NCBI GenBank assembly: GCA_900768795.1
Contig: CAAGEH010000008.1
Location: 1 to 64,000, forward strand
Reading direction: 5' to 3'
Length of the DNA: 64,000 bases
DNA from: an uncultured Collinsella sp.
GTDB taxonomy: Bacteria > Actinomycetota > Coriobacteriia > Coriobacteriales > Coriobacteriaceae
Below the pieces are notes generated by a model, which was not told the DNA's origin, did not search any database, and saw nothing but the letters and a program-made list of their open reading frames with translations. The translations under genes were made by a program, and so were the position numbers. The stretch's first letter is position 1, and each line of letters opens with the position of its first letter. Positions 43,013 to 52,782 of this stretch are shown here, in pieces.

Positions 43013-43041
43013 ATATTACGTACGGGACCGTTTGAACGCAA
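43013..43041 (-). promoter_or_regulatory. Promoter of the initiator tRNA
   Basis: On the minus strand TTGCGT (43036-43041), a 17-bp spacer and TAATAT (43013-43018), about 30 bp upstream of the tRNA 5' end. Confidence 0.7.
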
Positions 43042-43251
43042 GGAGTTTGTCGGGGTCGCAAAATTCCTCCACAAGCCGGCGCACAGCTCGCCCGCACTCG
43101 ACGCCATATCAGCTTGAATCCTCGCGCCCTGTCGCTCAGGCAAACATGCGCGCAGCCCACGCTCTGCAACGCGGCTCTAGCGCATCGCTTCATCGCCAAG
43201 CAGCATGAACCCGGATACAATAGACGCTACACCTCAAACGAAAGGCGCACT

Positions 43252-44022
43252 ATGCTGCTCGCAATCGATATGGGTAACACGCAGACCGCGCTCGGCCTGT
43301 TCGACGACCGCACGCTCCTCCATTCGTGGCGCATGCCCACCGACCGCACCTTCACGGCAGACGAGATTCAGATGCGCATCGAGGGCTATTTTTCCATGAG
43401 CGGATATGACCTTTCGCCTGTCGACGCCATCGCCTTTGCAGGCGTGGTACCCGAACTCAGTCGCGAGTGGCACGAAGTCGCCGCTCGACTCGACTTGCCC
43501 GCCATTGTCGTGGGCGCCGAAACCGCCGAGGTCACGAATATTCGCGCTGTGCGTCCCAACGAAGTCGGAGCCGACCGTATCGCAAACGCCACCGCTGCCG
43601 CCGCGCTTTACGGCGCGCCCGCAATCGTCGTAGATTTCGGAACCGCCACCAATATCGATGTCATCGACCAGACGGGTGCCTACATCGGTGGGGCCATCGC
43701 CCCCGGCATTCGAATCTCCATGGATGCGCTTGTGGCGCGCGCCTCAAAGCTTGCGAGTGTTCCTTTCGAAGCTCCCCAGCATGCGATTGGACGCAACACC
43801 GTCGAATGCGTGCAGTGCGGCATCGTCGTCGGCCCCGCCGCTATGGCGGAGGGACTTGTTGCACGCATGAAGCGCGAGCTCAATGAGCCTAATGCCACCG
43901 TTATTGCCACGGGCGGATTGGCGAGCGTCGTCGCCAACTCAACCGATGTGTTCGACGTGGTCGACAGCACGCTCACGCTCAAGGGAATCTGCGAAATCTG
44001 GCTTCGCATGCAGGAGCAATAA
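43252..44022 (+). CDS. coaX: Type III pantothenate kinase
   Basis: First step of coenzyme A synthesis, phosphorylation of pantothenate. It has 256 residues. The ASKHA-fold motifs are AIDMGNTQTALGLFD (phosphate 1), GADRIANATAA, VVDFGTATNIDVID (phosphate 2) and GGAIAPGIRISMDAL; IATGGLASVV (adenosine) is near the C-terminus. GAAAGG precedes the ATG at 43252, and a TACAAT box lies about 30 bp upstream. Confidence 0.96.
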   Translation: MLLAIDMGNTQTALGLFDDRTLLHSWRMPTDRTFTADEIQMRIEGYFSMSGYDLSPVDAIAFAGVVPELSREWHEVAARLDLPAIVVGAETAEVTNIRAVRPNEVGADRIANATAAAALYGAPAIVVDFGTATNIDVIDQTGAYIGGAIAPGIRISMDALVARASKLASVPFEAPQHAIGRNTVECVQCGIVVGPAAMAEGLVARMKRELNEPNATVIATGGLASVVANSTDVFDVVDSTLTLKGICEIWLRMQEQ

Positions 44023-44234
44023 CGCTGCGATACTGCAGTCAAAACGCAGGCAAACCGCCCAACGCAATGACTTTAGTTAGCGCCTGCATATAGCTCCATC
44101 ACCGGCACGCAAACGTCCACGCACATAGCAGCGTCGCAGCAGGAACACAGGCACATTCTCCTGCCCATCAACACGACCATAGCAACACGGGTACTGCCGC
44201 GCGAATACAGCCCGCAACGCCCGCACGCATGGCG

Positions 44235-44268
44235 ACAAAAAACGCCCTCTCACCGAGAGGGCGTTGAC
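44235..44268 (-). terminator. Terminator of the amino-acid ABC operon
   Basis: Perfect arms AACGCCCTCTC / GAGAGGGCGTT (44242-44252 and 44256-44266) with a 3-nt loop, followed by TTTTTTG on the minus strand. Confidence 0.9.
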
Positions 44269-44320
44269 ATGCATATTCAGACGATTCGCTCGCGCTATAG
44301 CAACAACCAAGTCCGCTACT

Positions 44321-45055
44321 TTACAGAACCTTGGAGAGGAAGCTCTTGGTGCGCTCTTGCTGCGGATGCTCAAGCACCTCCTTGGGCGTACCCTCCTCGC
44401 AAATCACGCCGTCGTCGACAAATACCACGCGGTCTGCCACGTCGTGGGCAAAGCCCATCTCATGGGTAACGACGACCATCGTCATGCCCTCTTTGGCGAG
44501 CTCGCGCATAACGTCGAGAACCTCGCAGACCATCTCGGGGTCGAGAGCACTCGTCGGCTCGTCGAACAGCATGATGTCGGGATCCATGCACAGGGCACGA
44601 GCGATAGCGACACGCTGCTGCTGACCGCCCGAAAGCGACTTGGGCATCGCATCGGCCTTGTCGGACAGACCCACGCGCTCAAGCAGGGCAATAGCCTTGG
44701 TTTTAGCCTCTTCGGGCGTCTTGAGCTTGAGCTGAACCGGCGCCCACGTAAGGTTGTCAAGCACCGTCATATGCGGGAACAGGTTGAACTGCTGGAACAC
44801 CATGCCCATGTGTTGGCGGATGGCGTCGACGTTGGCCTTGGGGTCGGTAATCGACTCGCCGTCGACCAGAATCTCGCCCTCCGTCGCCTCCTCAAGACGA
44901 TTGAGGCAACGCAGGAACGTGGACTTACCCGAACCGGAAGGCCCGATCACGCACACGACCTCGCCCGACTTGACCTCGATGTCGATGCCCTTGAGAACAT
45001 GGTTGGAGCCAAAGCTCTTTTTAAGGCCCGCGACCTTGATTTTTACGTCAGTCAT
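44321..45055 (-). CDS. Polar amino-acid ABC transporter, ATP-binding protein
   Basis: 244 residues, GlnQ/HisP type. Walker A GPSGSGKSTFLR, Q-loop MGMVFQQFNLFPHMTVLDN, signature LSGGQQQRVAIARAL, Walker B DIMLFDEPTSALDPEM, and H-loop VVTHEMGFAHDVADR. Its ATG overlaps the stop of the permease gene. It drives uptake of an amino acid bound by the upstream lipoprotein. Confidence 0.96.
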   Translation of the reverse strand: MTDVKIKVAGLKKSFGSNHVLKGIDIEVKSGEVVCVIGPSGSGKSTFLRCLNRLEEATEGEILVDGESITDPKANVDAIRQHMGMVFQQFNLFPHMTVLDNLTWAPVQLKLKTPEEAKTKAIALLERVGLSDKADAMPKSLSGGQQQRVAIARALCMDPDIMLFDEPTSALDPEMVCEVLDVMRELAKEGMTMVVVTHEMGFAHDVADRVVFVDDGVICEEGTPKEVLEHPQQERTKSFLSKVL

Positions 45056-45732
45056 TACTTACGGATCCTTTTCTCGAGAGCGGACGAAACGAGCATCAGA
45101 ACAGACGTGATGACCAGGAAGATGATGGCGACCCAGGTGTAGGTCGAGAACGAATCCATGGTGCGACCCACGTAAACCGCCGCCTGGTTCATGACCTCGG
45201 GCAGACCGAGCGCGTACATGATTGTCGAGTCCTTGAGCGTGATGATGCACTGGTTGACGAGCGACGGCAGGCAGATACGCACGGCCTGCGGGATGATGAT
45301 CTTCTGCATGGAGGGGGCGTAGCCGACGCCGAGCGAACGCGCAGCCTCCATCTGCCCCTTGTCGACAGACTGGATGGAACCGCGGAAAATCTCGGAGATG
45401 TATGCGCCGGCGTTAAGCGTCAGCGTGAGAATCGATGCCGTAACGATATCGATGCGGAAATCGCTGCCGGTCAGAGCCTGCATGAGCTGCGGGATTGCAA
45501 AATAGACGTAGAACGCCTGCACGAGCATAGGGGTTCCGCGGATGATCCAGATGTAGAACTTAGCGATTCCGCGCAGAACCTTGTTGTGCGAGATGTTCAT
45601 CAGGCACACGAGGATGCCGAGCACCATAGCGATGACGAGCGAGACAACCGTCACCAGCAGCGTGGTCTGAAGACCAGCGAGTAGCAGGGGCGACGCCTCG
45701 TTGAACGTCTCTATGAGATTCATCGATTCCAT
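45055..45732 (-). CDS. Polar amino-acid ABC transporter, permease
   Basis: 225 residues with about five membrane helices. The HisM-family region is RGTPMLVQAFYVYFAIPQL and the coupling loop is AARSLGVGYAPSMQKIIIPQAVR (EAA loop; ARSLGVGYAPSMQKIIIP). AAGGACGG precedes the ATG. Middle gene of the operon. Confidence 0.95.
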   Translation of the reverse strand: MESMNLIETFNEASPLLLAGLQTTLLVTVVSLVIAMVLGILVCLMNISHNKVLRGIAKFYIWIIRGTPMLVQAFYVYFAIPQLMQALTGSDFRIDIVTASILTLTLNAGAYISEIFRGSIQSVDKGQMEAARSLGVGYAPSMQKIIIPQAVRICLPSLVNQCIITLKDSTIMYALGLPEVMNQAAVYVGRTMDSFSTYTWVAIIFLVITSVLMLVSSALEKRIRK

Positions 45733-45832
45733 GGACCGTCCTTAGAATCCGCGGGGCCGCACGGGAAAATCCGCACGGCCCCTCGTAGTTACTGTTTACG
45801 TAGCTTAGCAGCTACGTACCCGATTAGCCAAA

Positions 45833-46618
45833 TTACTTAGTGTACTTGTCGATGATCTTGTCGTACTTACCGTTGGACTTGATCTTCTTGAGGCCCTTGT
45901 TGAAGCCCTTGAGCAGCTCGGCATTCTTGCCCTTGCGAACGGCGAAACCGTACGGGGTGGCGAACTTGTCTGCCTCCTTGCCGATCATCTGCATGCCGTT
46001 GCCCTGCTTGATGCCGTAAGCCATAACGGGCTCGTCCTCGAAGCATGCAGCGAACTGCTTGGACTTGACGCCCTGATACATGACGTCGGAAGTCTTGGCA
46101 TACGAAATCTTGAAGCCGTACTTGTCCTTGATGGACTCTGCCCAGGAAGCAGACTGGGTACCAGTCTTGGCTGCCACGGTCTTGCCGGAGAGGTCCTCGA
46201 GCTTGGCGACGTCGCCGTCCTTGGCGGCAGCGCAGCACACGGCGGAGTTGTAGTACGGATCGGAGAAGTCGTACTTCTTCTTGCGCTCGGGAGTGATGGA
46301 CATGCCGGCGATTACGCCGTCAGCCTGGCCGGACTCGAGGGCGGCGACAGCGGCGTCGAAGCCGAGGGACTTGAGCTCATAGTCGAGGCCGGCGACCTTC
46401 ATGCAGGCAGCGAGCAGGTCGACGTCGATGCCGACGAACTTGTTCTTCTTGTCGGTGAACTCGAACGGAGCGAAGACGGTATCGGTTGCGATGGTGTACT
46501 TCTTGGACGACTTGTCAGACGAAGAAGACGAACCGCAGCCGACCAAGCCGAGACCCATAACGGCAGCGGCGCTACCGGCAAAACCGATGAACTGGCGACG
46601 GCTCATAGAGTTAGACAT
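45833..46618 (-). CDS. Amino-acid ABC transporter, substrate-binding lipoprotein
   Basis: 261 residues. The N-terminus MSNSMSRRQFIGFAGSAAA has a Tat-like twin arginine and ends in the lipobox LVGC, followed by a serine-rich linker. The SBP_bac_3 domain shows DTVFAPFEF, VGIDVDLLAACMKVAG, DGVIAGMSITPERKKKYDFSD and KTVAAKTGTQSASW. The ligand is probably a polar amino acid such as glutamine, arginine or cystine. First gene of the three-gene operon. Confidence 0.95.
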   Translation of the reverse strand: MSNSMSRRQFIGFAGSAAAVMGLGLVGCGSSSSSDKSSKKYTIATDTVFAPFEFTDKKNKFVGIDVDLLAACMKVAGLDYELKSLGFDAAVAALESGQADGVIAGMSITPERKKKYDFSDPYYNSAVCCAAAKDGDVAKLEDLSGKTVAAKTGTQSASWAESIKDKYGFKISYAKTSDVMYQGVKSKQFAACFEDEPVMAYGIKQGNGMQMIGKEADKFATPYGFAVRKGKNAELLKGFNKGLKKIKSNGKYDKIIDKYTK

Positions 46619-47040
46619 AAATGCCTCCGATTAACATCTCTGGAACGTGAGGCATAGCATGGTGCACTGCCGTAGATCCAAACCTTTAGACCGCTTTACT
46701 CTACTAGAGTATTGTTTCATGTTAGTTTCATTTTCCCTGATACGGGTTGATTATTCAAAAAAGTCAGAATTACCCGTCGTTATTCTCATATTTACATGCA
46801 ATTGCGGAATTTTATGCGCGATGTGAAATGGATCGTGCACGACAATAAAGCCGGGCAAAACGACGCGGCTAAGGGCAACAACATACGATGCGCAGGCAGC
46901 GAAATGCCCATGTAAGCGCACGTTCAACGGAGCGCCCGTAGAGTGCGCGCAGAGATACCCGCTGCAATCGCTCCACACCGCATGTGCCCAGACGGCACCA
47001 ATGGATGCAACCAGAGACACCAAGTGCCCAGGCAGCACGG
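46619..47040. other. Promoter region of the amino-acid ABC operon
   Basis: 422 bases without a gene. A perfect 15-bp palindrome TACTCTACTAGAGTA at 46697-46711 lies about 80 bp upstream of the lipoprotein start, a good operator candidate. The middle part (46730-46830) is AT-rich. I see no T-box or known riboswitch. The rest, towards 47040, has no recognisable feature. Confidence 0.5.
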
Positions 47041-47745
47041 CTACATCGCGCGGATGCGCGCCGCCTCGGGTGCGAACTCACGCTCTGCCGATGCGTTCTT
47101 GATCGTTGCGCGTCCCCACACGTCGATACCGGCGAATGTGCCCAGCGCAAGCGGGTGGCCGTTGGGCGAAAGCGCAGCGGCACGATGTCCTAGCAGCGGC
47201 ACCATATCGAAATATTCCTCAAGAACCGGAGCAAGTGGACCGGCAACGACCTTGGAAGCGGCGAGCGCCGATGCCCAGCTGTCGACACGCGCGGCAATCG
47301 CATCACACAGATCGGCCGCAAGCTCTTCATCGTCTGTATCGAGCGCAAGCGTCTCGAGCGGTTCACGTGAAACGCTCAAACCGACGACGGCGAACATACC
47401 GCCCTCGCCCGCTCCAGCGCTCACGGTAATGCACGCAAGCTCGCTGTCGAAATCGGGAGCCCCGCTCACCAAGTCGCTCGGCCACCGGATTCCGACCTCA
47501 TGTGCCTTACCGAGCGAGCGCAGCGCATCGACCGCGCCCATGGCGGCAACAAAGGGAAGCGCATGGTAGTCGCCCATCTTTACAGCAGGACGCAACACGA
47601 GCGCAAGCTTCAGCGCATCCGAAGAGGGCGACCAGACGCACGTACCCGCGGGGGCACCCGCACGCGCCTTGTCCCTGACGCAAGAAACGAGGTCCTTACC
47701 CTGTGCGCCGTCCTGTTTTTCGAGCTGCACGGTCGCATCCGCCAT
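47041..47745 (-). CDS. Degenerate biotin-protein-ligase-like protein
   Basis: 234 residues. KLALVLRPAVKMGDYHALPF, MGAVDALRSLG and IRWPSDLVSG follow the core of BirA (SLVLRP, L..AVADAL, KWPND). However, the biotinyl-AMP loop GRGRRGR is missing (AGAPAGTCVWSP stands there) and so is GKKLAGIL after WPND. It is therefore unlikely to be a normal ligase. A C-terminal SH3-like piece (GTFAGIDVWGRATIKN) remains. It starts right after the folP-folK stop codon (TAGATG), so it is translationally coupled to folate synthesis genes. Confidence 0.65.
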   Translation of the reverse strand: MADATVQLEKQDGAQGKDLVSCVRDKARAGAPAGTCVWSPSSDALKLALVLRPAVKMGDYHALPFVAAMGAVDALRSLGKAHEVGIRWPSDLVSGAPDFDSELACITVSAGAGEGGMFAVVGLSVSREPLETLALDTDDEELAADLCDAIAARVDSWASALAASKVVAGPLAPVLEEYFDMVPLLGHRAAALSPNGHPLALGTFAGIDVWGRATIKNASAEREFAPEAARIRAM

Positions 47746-49506
47746 CTATATGCGCCCCAGTTCGCCAACCACATGGCCAACGCGATTCTCGGGCTCCTTG
47801 ACGTCGACACCCTCATACCGGAAGAAGCGCGCCGGGTTGTGCATGATGTCCTCGAGCGGAACGAGCACGAAGTCGCGCTCACCCAGCAACGGATGCGGAA
47901 GACGCAGCTTTTTGCCGCCGTGAATCTCGCCCTCCATCCAGAGCAGATCGAGGTCGATCGTGCGTGGACCGTTGGGCAGCGTACTCGCGGTGCGCTTGCG
48001 CCCAAGCTGCGTCTCGATTTTCATGAGCTCGTCGAGCAGGACGAGCGGGGCGAGCTCGGTCTTGATTTCGATGACGCCGTTGGCGAACGGGTTCTGCCGC
48101 GTCTCGTAGGCAGGTTCGCTCTCGTAGATGCGCGACGTGTTGGACACGCAGGTGAGCGGAATCTCGGCGATAAGGTCACGCGCGGCGTGGATGTTCTCCA
48201 CACGGTCGCCCTTGTTGGAGCCCACAGCGATGAGTGCGCGGCGTGGCTGCGGCTTGGCAACCGCCCAGAACCCATTAAAGAGCTGGGCGCATGCGGCGAC
48301 ATTGTGCACGCGCACGATATTGGCCCCGTTGAGCACGGCTCCCAAACAAACGCCGAGCGTGCCGGCATCGCGGTCGCGCGCCTCGGCGACCGAAGTCACG
48401 GCGCCCACAAAGCGCTTGCGCGACACGGCGCAAAGCAGCGGGTAACAGAGCGAGGCCATCTTTGCGGTCTCGCGCTGAATCACGATGTCCTCGTTGCAGG
48501 TCTTGCCAAAACCGGGACCCGGATCGATGCAGATGCGGTCGCGGTCCACGCCGGCATGGATAAGCGCGCGAGCCTGGTCGGACAAAAAGCCCATGATGCG
48601 GCGCATGATGGGGGCGGAATCGGGCAGCGTGAAGCGTCTGAGCTGCGAGGTGCTGACCGTCGCCTGGTCGCGGCGCACGCTCCTACGCATGATATTTGCC
48701 AGATTGTCGTTGGCGGCAGGCGCGGATTCGGTCGCGCTCGGCTCAGCTACGGCAGCTGCTGCCTGTGGTCTCTCGACAGCTTTCTTGGCGGACGCGCTGT
48801 TGGCAACGCCATCGGCGGGCTTCTCTTTTTTTGACGCGTCCTTGTCCGCCTGCGCTGCGGCGGGCTCGTCAAAAAGCGAAGGCTGGTACTCATCTACATG
48901 GAGCTTGCTTTCCTTGTTGTCGCCCAGAAGCTTGTGACGCTTGGTTTTATTGCGCCCCTTGGAGGCGGAGCCCGCAGACGCCTCGCGCGCCTTCTCGGCA
49001 ACGAACGCAGCGGCGGAAGTGTCGAGCGTAACTGTGGAGCGCCCGCCGCTCGCGGGCTCGACCAGCTCGCCCGCATGCATAACGATCACGCCGCATGAGC
49101 TTGTTTTGACAAAATCAATCATGCGCGGGTCGGTAAAGCCCGTCACGTCATTGACGATGGAGGCACCGCAGCGCACGGCGGCTTTGGCGACCTCGACGTG
49201 GCGTGTATCGATCGAAACGATGGCGCCCTCTTTTGCGAGCGCACGGACCACGGGCAGCACGCGGCGCGCCTCCTCATCGGGATCAACGGGAGTGAAGCCG
49301 GGGCGCGTAGACTCGCCGCCCACATCGATGATGTCGGCGCCCTCGTCGAGTATCTCGAGACCGTAGGCGATTGCCGCATCGGTATCGAAATGCTCGCCGC
49401 CGTCGCTAAACGAGTCGGGTGTCACGTTGAGCACGCCCATGATGCGCGGGCGGTCGAACCTGAGCTCGTATTTGCCGCAGCGCCAGACTTTTGAATCCTG
49501 AGCCAT
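47746..49506 (-). CDS. folP-folK: Fused dihydropteroate synthase and HPPK (FolP-FolK)
   Basis: 586 residues joining two consecutive folate enzymes in reverse reaction order. The DHPS part has IMGVLNVTPDSFSDGG, DVGGESTRPGF, SIDTRH, VNDVTGF, DPGPGFGKT, and SRKRF. It is interrupted at about 155-290 by a low-complexity Ala/Lys/Glu-rich insert between the MHAG segment and IMRRIMGFL. The HPPK part starts near 425 (ALIAVGSNKGDRVENI) and ends with GPRTIDLDLLWM and LPHPLLGERDFVLVPL. GGAGAGG before the ATG at 49506 fixes the start. Confidence 0.93.
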   Translation of the reverse strand: MAQDSKVWRCGKYELRFDRPRIMGVLNVTPDSFSDGGEHFDTDAAIAYGLEILDEGADIIDVGGESTRPGFTPVDPDEEARRVLPVVRALAKEGAIVSIDTRHVEVAKAAVRCGASIVNDVTGFTDPRMIDFVKTSSCGVIVMHAGELVEPASGGRSTVTLDTSAAAFVAEKAREASAGSASKGRNKTKRHKLLGDNKESKLHVDEYQPSLFDEPAAAQADKDASKKEKPADGVANSASAKKAVERPQAAAAVAEPSATESAPAANDNLANIMRRSVRRDQATVSTSQLRRFTLPDSAPIMRRIMGFLSDQARALIHAGVDRDRICIDPGPGFGKTCNEDIVIQRETAKMASLCYPLLCAVSRKRFVGAVTSVAEARDRDAGTLGVCLGAVLNGANIVRVHNVAACAQLFNGFWAVAKPQPRRALIAVGSNKGDRVENIHAARDLIAEIPLTCVSNTSRIYESEPAYETRQNPFANGVIEIKTELAPLVLLDELMKIETQLGRKRTASTLPNGPRTIDLDLLWMEGEIHGGKKLRLPHPLLGERDFVLVPLEDIMHNPARFFRYEGVDVKEPENRVGHVVGELGRI

Positions 49507-49745
49507 GCCAATCCTCTCCAATATTCCGCGCGGTCGCGCGATAAACCAAGGCGGATGCGTCCGCCCGGTACATATGCATCTTCACTATTGTATCCGCCGT
49601 GCGGTCTGCGAAACCAGGTGCGGCGCGATGTCGCACGAAATCAAAAGGAAGGCATGCGCGGTATATGGGCACATCACCGTGCGGGCTGCGCGGGTGTGCA
49701 CATTGACTTACTCTTAGAGCCGTTAACGCATCCAAAGGAGATAGC

Positions 49746-50561
49746 ATGCCTCTCTATAATCTCGCTTCGTGGAACGTCAACGGCCTGCGCGCCGTACTCA
49801 AAAAGGAGCCGAGTTTTACCGATATCGTCACTGAGCTCGATGCCGATGTCCTTGCCTTGCAGGAAACGAAACTGCAGGAAGGTCAGGTCGACCTCGACCT
49901 TCCCGGTTACCATCAAACGTGGAGCTATGCCGAGCGCAAGGGCTATGCGGGAACCGCCGTGTTCAGTCGCGAGGACCCGCTTAGGGTGCTCCGCGCCGAC
50001 GCCGTACTGCCATATGCCGACGAAGGCGATGCCGCGGAGCTTGTTGCCGTGGCCGCGACAGAGGGCCGTGTGTGCGCACTCGAATTCGACCGTTATTGGT
50101 TTGTCGACGTCTACACGCCCAACGCGCAAAACGAGCTCGCGCGCCTCGACGTGCGCATGGCGTGGGACGACGCATACCGCCGCTTCTTGAAGTCTCTTGA
50201 GCAGAAGACCGGGAAACCCGTTGTGACCTGTGGGGATTTTAACGTGGCGCACGAGGAAATCGACTTGAAGAATCCGCGGACCAATCGGGGAAACGCCGGC
50301 TTTTCGGACGAGGAGCGCGGCAAGTTTACGGAGCTTCTGGACGCCGGATTCACCGACACATGGCGCGCGGCAAATCCCGACGTCGCAGGCGTTTACAGCT
50401 GGTGGAGCTATCGATTTAATGCGCGCAAGAACAACACCGGCTGGCGCATCGACTACTTCTTGGTGAGCGATTCGGTTGCCGGAAACGTGCGCGATTGCGG
50501 CATTCGCAACGACATATTCGGTTCGGATCATTGCCCCGTCACGCTCAGCATGGAGCTATAG
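49746..50561 (+). CDS. xth: Exodeoxyribonuclease III
   Basis: AP endonuclease and 3'-5' exonuclease of base-excision repair, 271 residues. NLASWNVNGLRAVLKK, LQETKLQ (metal-binding Glu), YTPNAQ, CGDFNVAHEEIDL (catalytic Asp/Asn), WWSYRF, WRIDYFLVSD and GSDHCPV (catalytic His) are all present. AAAGGAGATAGC precedes the ATG. Confidence 0.97.
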   Translation: MPLYNLASWNVNGLRAVLKKEPSFTDIVTELDADVLALQETKLQEGQVDLDLPGYHQTWSYAERKGYAGTAVFSREDPLRVLRADAVLPYADEGDAAELVAVAATEGRVCALEFDRYWFVDVYTPNAQNELARLDVRMAWDDAYRRFLKSLEQKTGKPVVTCGDFNVAHEEIDLKNPRTNRGNAGFSDEERGKFTELLDAGFTDTWRAANPDVAGVYSWWSYRFNARKNNTGWRIDYFLVSDSVAGNVRDCGIRNDIFGSDHCPVTLSMEL

Positions 50562-50720
50562 CGGATCGTAGCCGCAATGCCAGCCAGCACCATGCCGAAC
50601 GTGGAGCCGGCACGTGCCCGGCCGGCAGATACATGCAATGTGCAAAGCCGGCGACACCGCCCGTGCGCACTTTCACCGCCCTGTTCTCGCCGCGCCGCCG
50701 GTTTTCTGGAAAGGTTAAAA

Positions 50721-51173
50721 ATGAGCGATTCGACATGGACCATTTCCCGCGTCGCCAGCGAAACGGAGCTGCGCGAGGCGTGGGCGATTCTGGGACAAGC
50801 TTATGAGCCTCCCATGTGGAAACGTATGAGCGATTACGATGCCTACGTTGCTAAGGTCGCAAAACACGCGACGACCCTACTCATATCGAGCGAAAATCGG
50901 ATCGCTGGAGGCATTTCGTTCTACGCAAACGACACCGCATCCGGCAAAGGTTTTATCACTCAGGTAATGGTCTCGCCTTTGTTTCAGGGACAGGGCTTGG
51001 GAACGCGCCTTCTCAAACAATGCGAAGTTGAATGCAAAGCGCACGGAATGAAAGCGCTCGGTCTTGAAGTGCGGCGCGACAATCTGCGTGCAAAAAAGCT
51101 GTATGAACACGTCGGATTCAAAATATGCGGCGAAACGAAGGGCGGCTGGCTGATGGAAAAGCCCCTCTTTTAG
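50721..51173 (+). CDS. GNAT-family N-acetyltransferase
   Basis: 150 residues. Acetyl-CoA site VSPLFQGQGLGTRLLKQCE and the following GLEVRRDNLRAKKLYEHVGF are standard GNAT motifs A and B. The acceptor is unknown. GGAAAGG before the ATG at 50721 decides the start. It follows xth by 160 bp on the same strand. Confidence 0.88.
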   Translation: MSDSTWTISRVASETELREAWAILGQAYEPPMWKRMSDYDAYVAKVAKHATTLLISSENRIAGGISFYANDTASGKGFITQVMVSPLFQGQGLGTRLLKQCEVECKAHGMKALGLEVRRDNLRAKKLYEHVGFKICGETKGGWLMEKPLF

Positions 51174-51357
51174 GCTTCCGCGTACAGCAAAAGTACGAAA
51201 ATACGGTTTGCTTGCATATCAACGCATATCAACGCTCCCAAGCGCCCATCCGCGGGGAGCTTTGTTTTCGACCCATCTTCAGCGACACGCGGTGCCTGCC
51301 TTGCATACGTGCAACCACAATGCGGCGACCGCCTCGCAAATGAAAGGAATATTTATC

Positions 51358-52779
51358 ATGGCGCAATCCACTCCAGCGGACGCCTCGACTGAAGGCGCGA
51401 CGAGCACGCCATCGAATATCGTTGCGATTCCCGCGGTCGCCAAGCGCGCGGCGCGCAGACCGACCTACCAGCGCTTTTTCAACAACGGAACGATTGCCGC
51501 CGCAGTCATGGTGCTCGCAGCCATCGCTGCGGTCATCGTCGCCAACACCGATGCGTTCTTCCCCGTGCACTCCTTCTTGGAGGCGCCACTCGCCATTCAG
51601 ATTGGTCCATACGTGGGGCAGATCACCCTCGAGGGGTTCATTAACGATTTTCTGATGTCCATCTTCTTTTTGAGCGTTGGCATCGAGCTTAAATACGAAC
51701 TCACCGCCGGCGTGCTCACCAACCCGCGCCAAGCCATGATGCCGATTCTCGCCGCATGCGGCGGCGTCGCCGCGCCCGCGATTATCTACACCGTGTTCAA
51801 CATGGGCGGAGCAATGCACGGCTGGGCAGTGCCCATCGCCACCGACATCGCATTTGCGCTCGGCATCATGTCGCTCGCGGGCGATAAGGTGGCACCCGCC
51901 GCCAAGGTGTTCTTCTCGACGCTCGCCATCGCGGACGATCTGCTCGGCATCATCGTGATCGCGCTGTTTTACGGACAGACGCCGAGCATCGCGTGGCTTG
52001 GAGCGTCTGCATTCTGCTGTGTGATCCTCTGGATTATGAACCACCTGCAGATCTATCGTGCGCGCTGGTACATCGTGGTGGGGCTCATCCTGTGGTTCTG
52101 CATGTATAACTCGGGCGTTCACGCCACGCTCGCTGGCGTGATCCTTGCGTTCTTCTTGCCCGCAAAAAGCGATATCAAGCTTGAAAATGTGCAGGAGTGG
52201 CTCACCGCGCGCGGCGAAGAGCTCGATGACACCTACGACTCGGATATGCACGTGCTCGGGCAGCACGAATTCACCAGCATCGCAAAGCGCGTGGAGCGCA
52301 TCATGCACCGCGTGACGCCGCCTCTGCAGCGTGTCGAGACGGCAATCGCAACGCCTGTCAATTTTTTGATTCTGCCGCTCTTCGCCTTCGCTAATGCACA
52401 GCTGCGCATTATCGGCATCGACCCGGCAACGATTCTCGGAGACCATATCGCGCAGGGTGTGTTCTTGGGTCTAGTGCTCGGCAAGCCCATCGGCATCATC
52501 GCGGTAACGGCGTTGCTGGTAAAGAGTGGTTTTTCTCCGCTTCCCGAGGGCTCCACTTGGGGTCAGATGCTCTGCGTCGGGGTACTTGGCGGAGTGGGCT
52601 TTACCATGTGCATTTTGATTTCGGGACTGTCGTTTAGCTACGGGCAGGAACAGCTCGTAGCCAAGTGCGCCGTGCTCGCCGCAAGCGTCACTGCAAGCCT
52701 TTTGGGCCTCATTTTGCTCAACGTGATGCATGCGATTGAAGGGAACCGGGGCAAACCCTCGACAACCGAGGCTGCTTAG
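51358..52779 (+). CDS. nhaA: Na+/H+ antiporter NhaA
   Basis: 473 residues with about 12 membrane helices in the inner membrane. The paired aspartates are in LAIADDLLGIIVIALFYG. PIATDIAFALGIMSLAG, FFLSVGIELKYELTAG and the YNSGVHATLAGVILAF segment are conserved. An insert of about 70 residues with acidic loops follows VILAFFLPAKS. GAAAGG before the ATG at 51358 decides the start. Confidence 0.95.
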   Translation: MAQSTPADASTEGATSTPSNIVAIPAVAKRAARRPTYQRFFNNGTIAAAVMVLAAIAAVIVANTDAFFPVHSFLEAPLAIQIGPYVGQITLEGFINDFLMSIFFLSVGIELKYELTAGVLTNPRQAMMPILAACGGVAAPAIIYTVFNMGGAMHGWAVPIATDIAFALGIMSLAGDKVAPAAKVFFSTLAIADDLLGIIVIALFYGQTPSIAWLGASAFCCVILWIMNHLQIYRARWYIVVGLILWFCMYNSGVHATLAGVILAFFLPAKSDIKLENVQEWLTARGEELDDTYDSDMHVLGQHEFTSIAKRVERIMHRVTPPLQRVETAIATPVNFLILPLFAFANAQLRIIGIDPATILGDHIAQGVFLGLVLGKPIGIIAVTALLVKSGFSPLPEGSTWGQMLCVGVLGGVGFTMCILISGLSFSYGQEQLVAKCAVLAASVTASLLGLILLNVMHAIEGNRGKPSTTEAA

Positions 52780-52782
52780 GAT

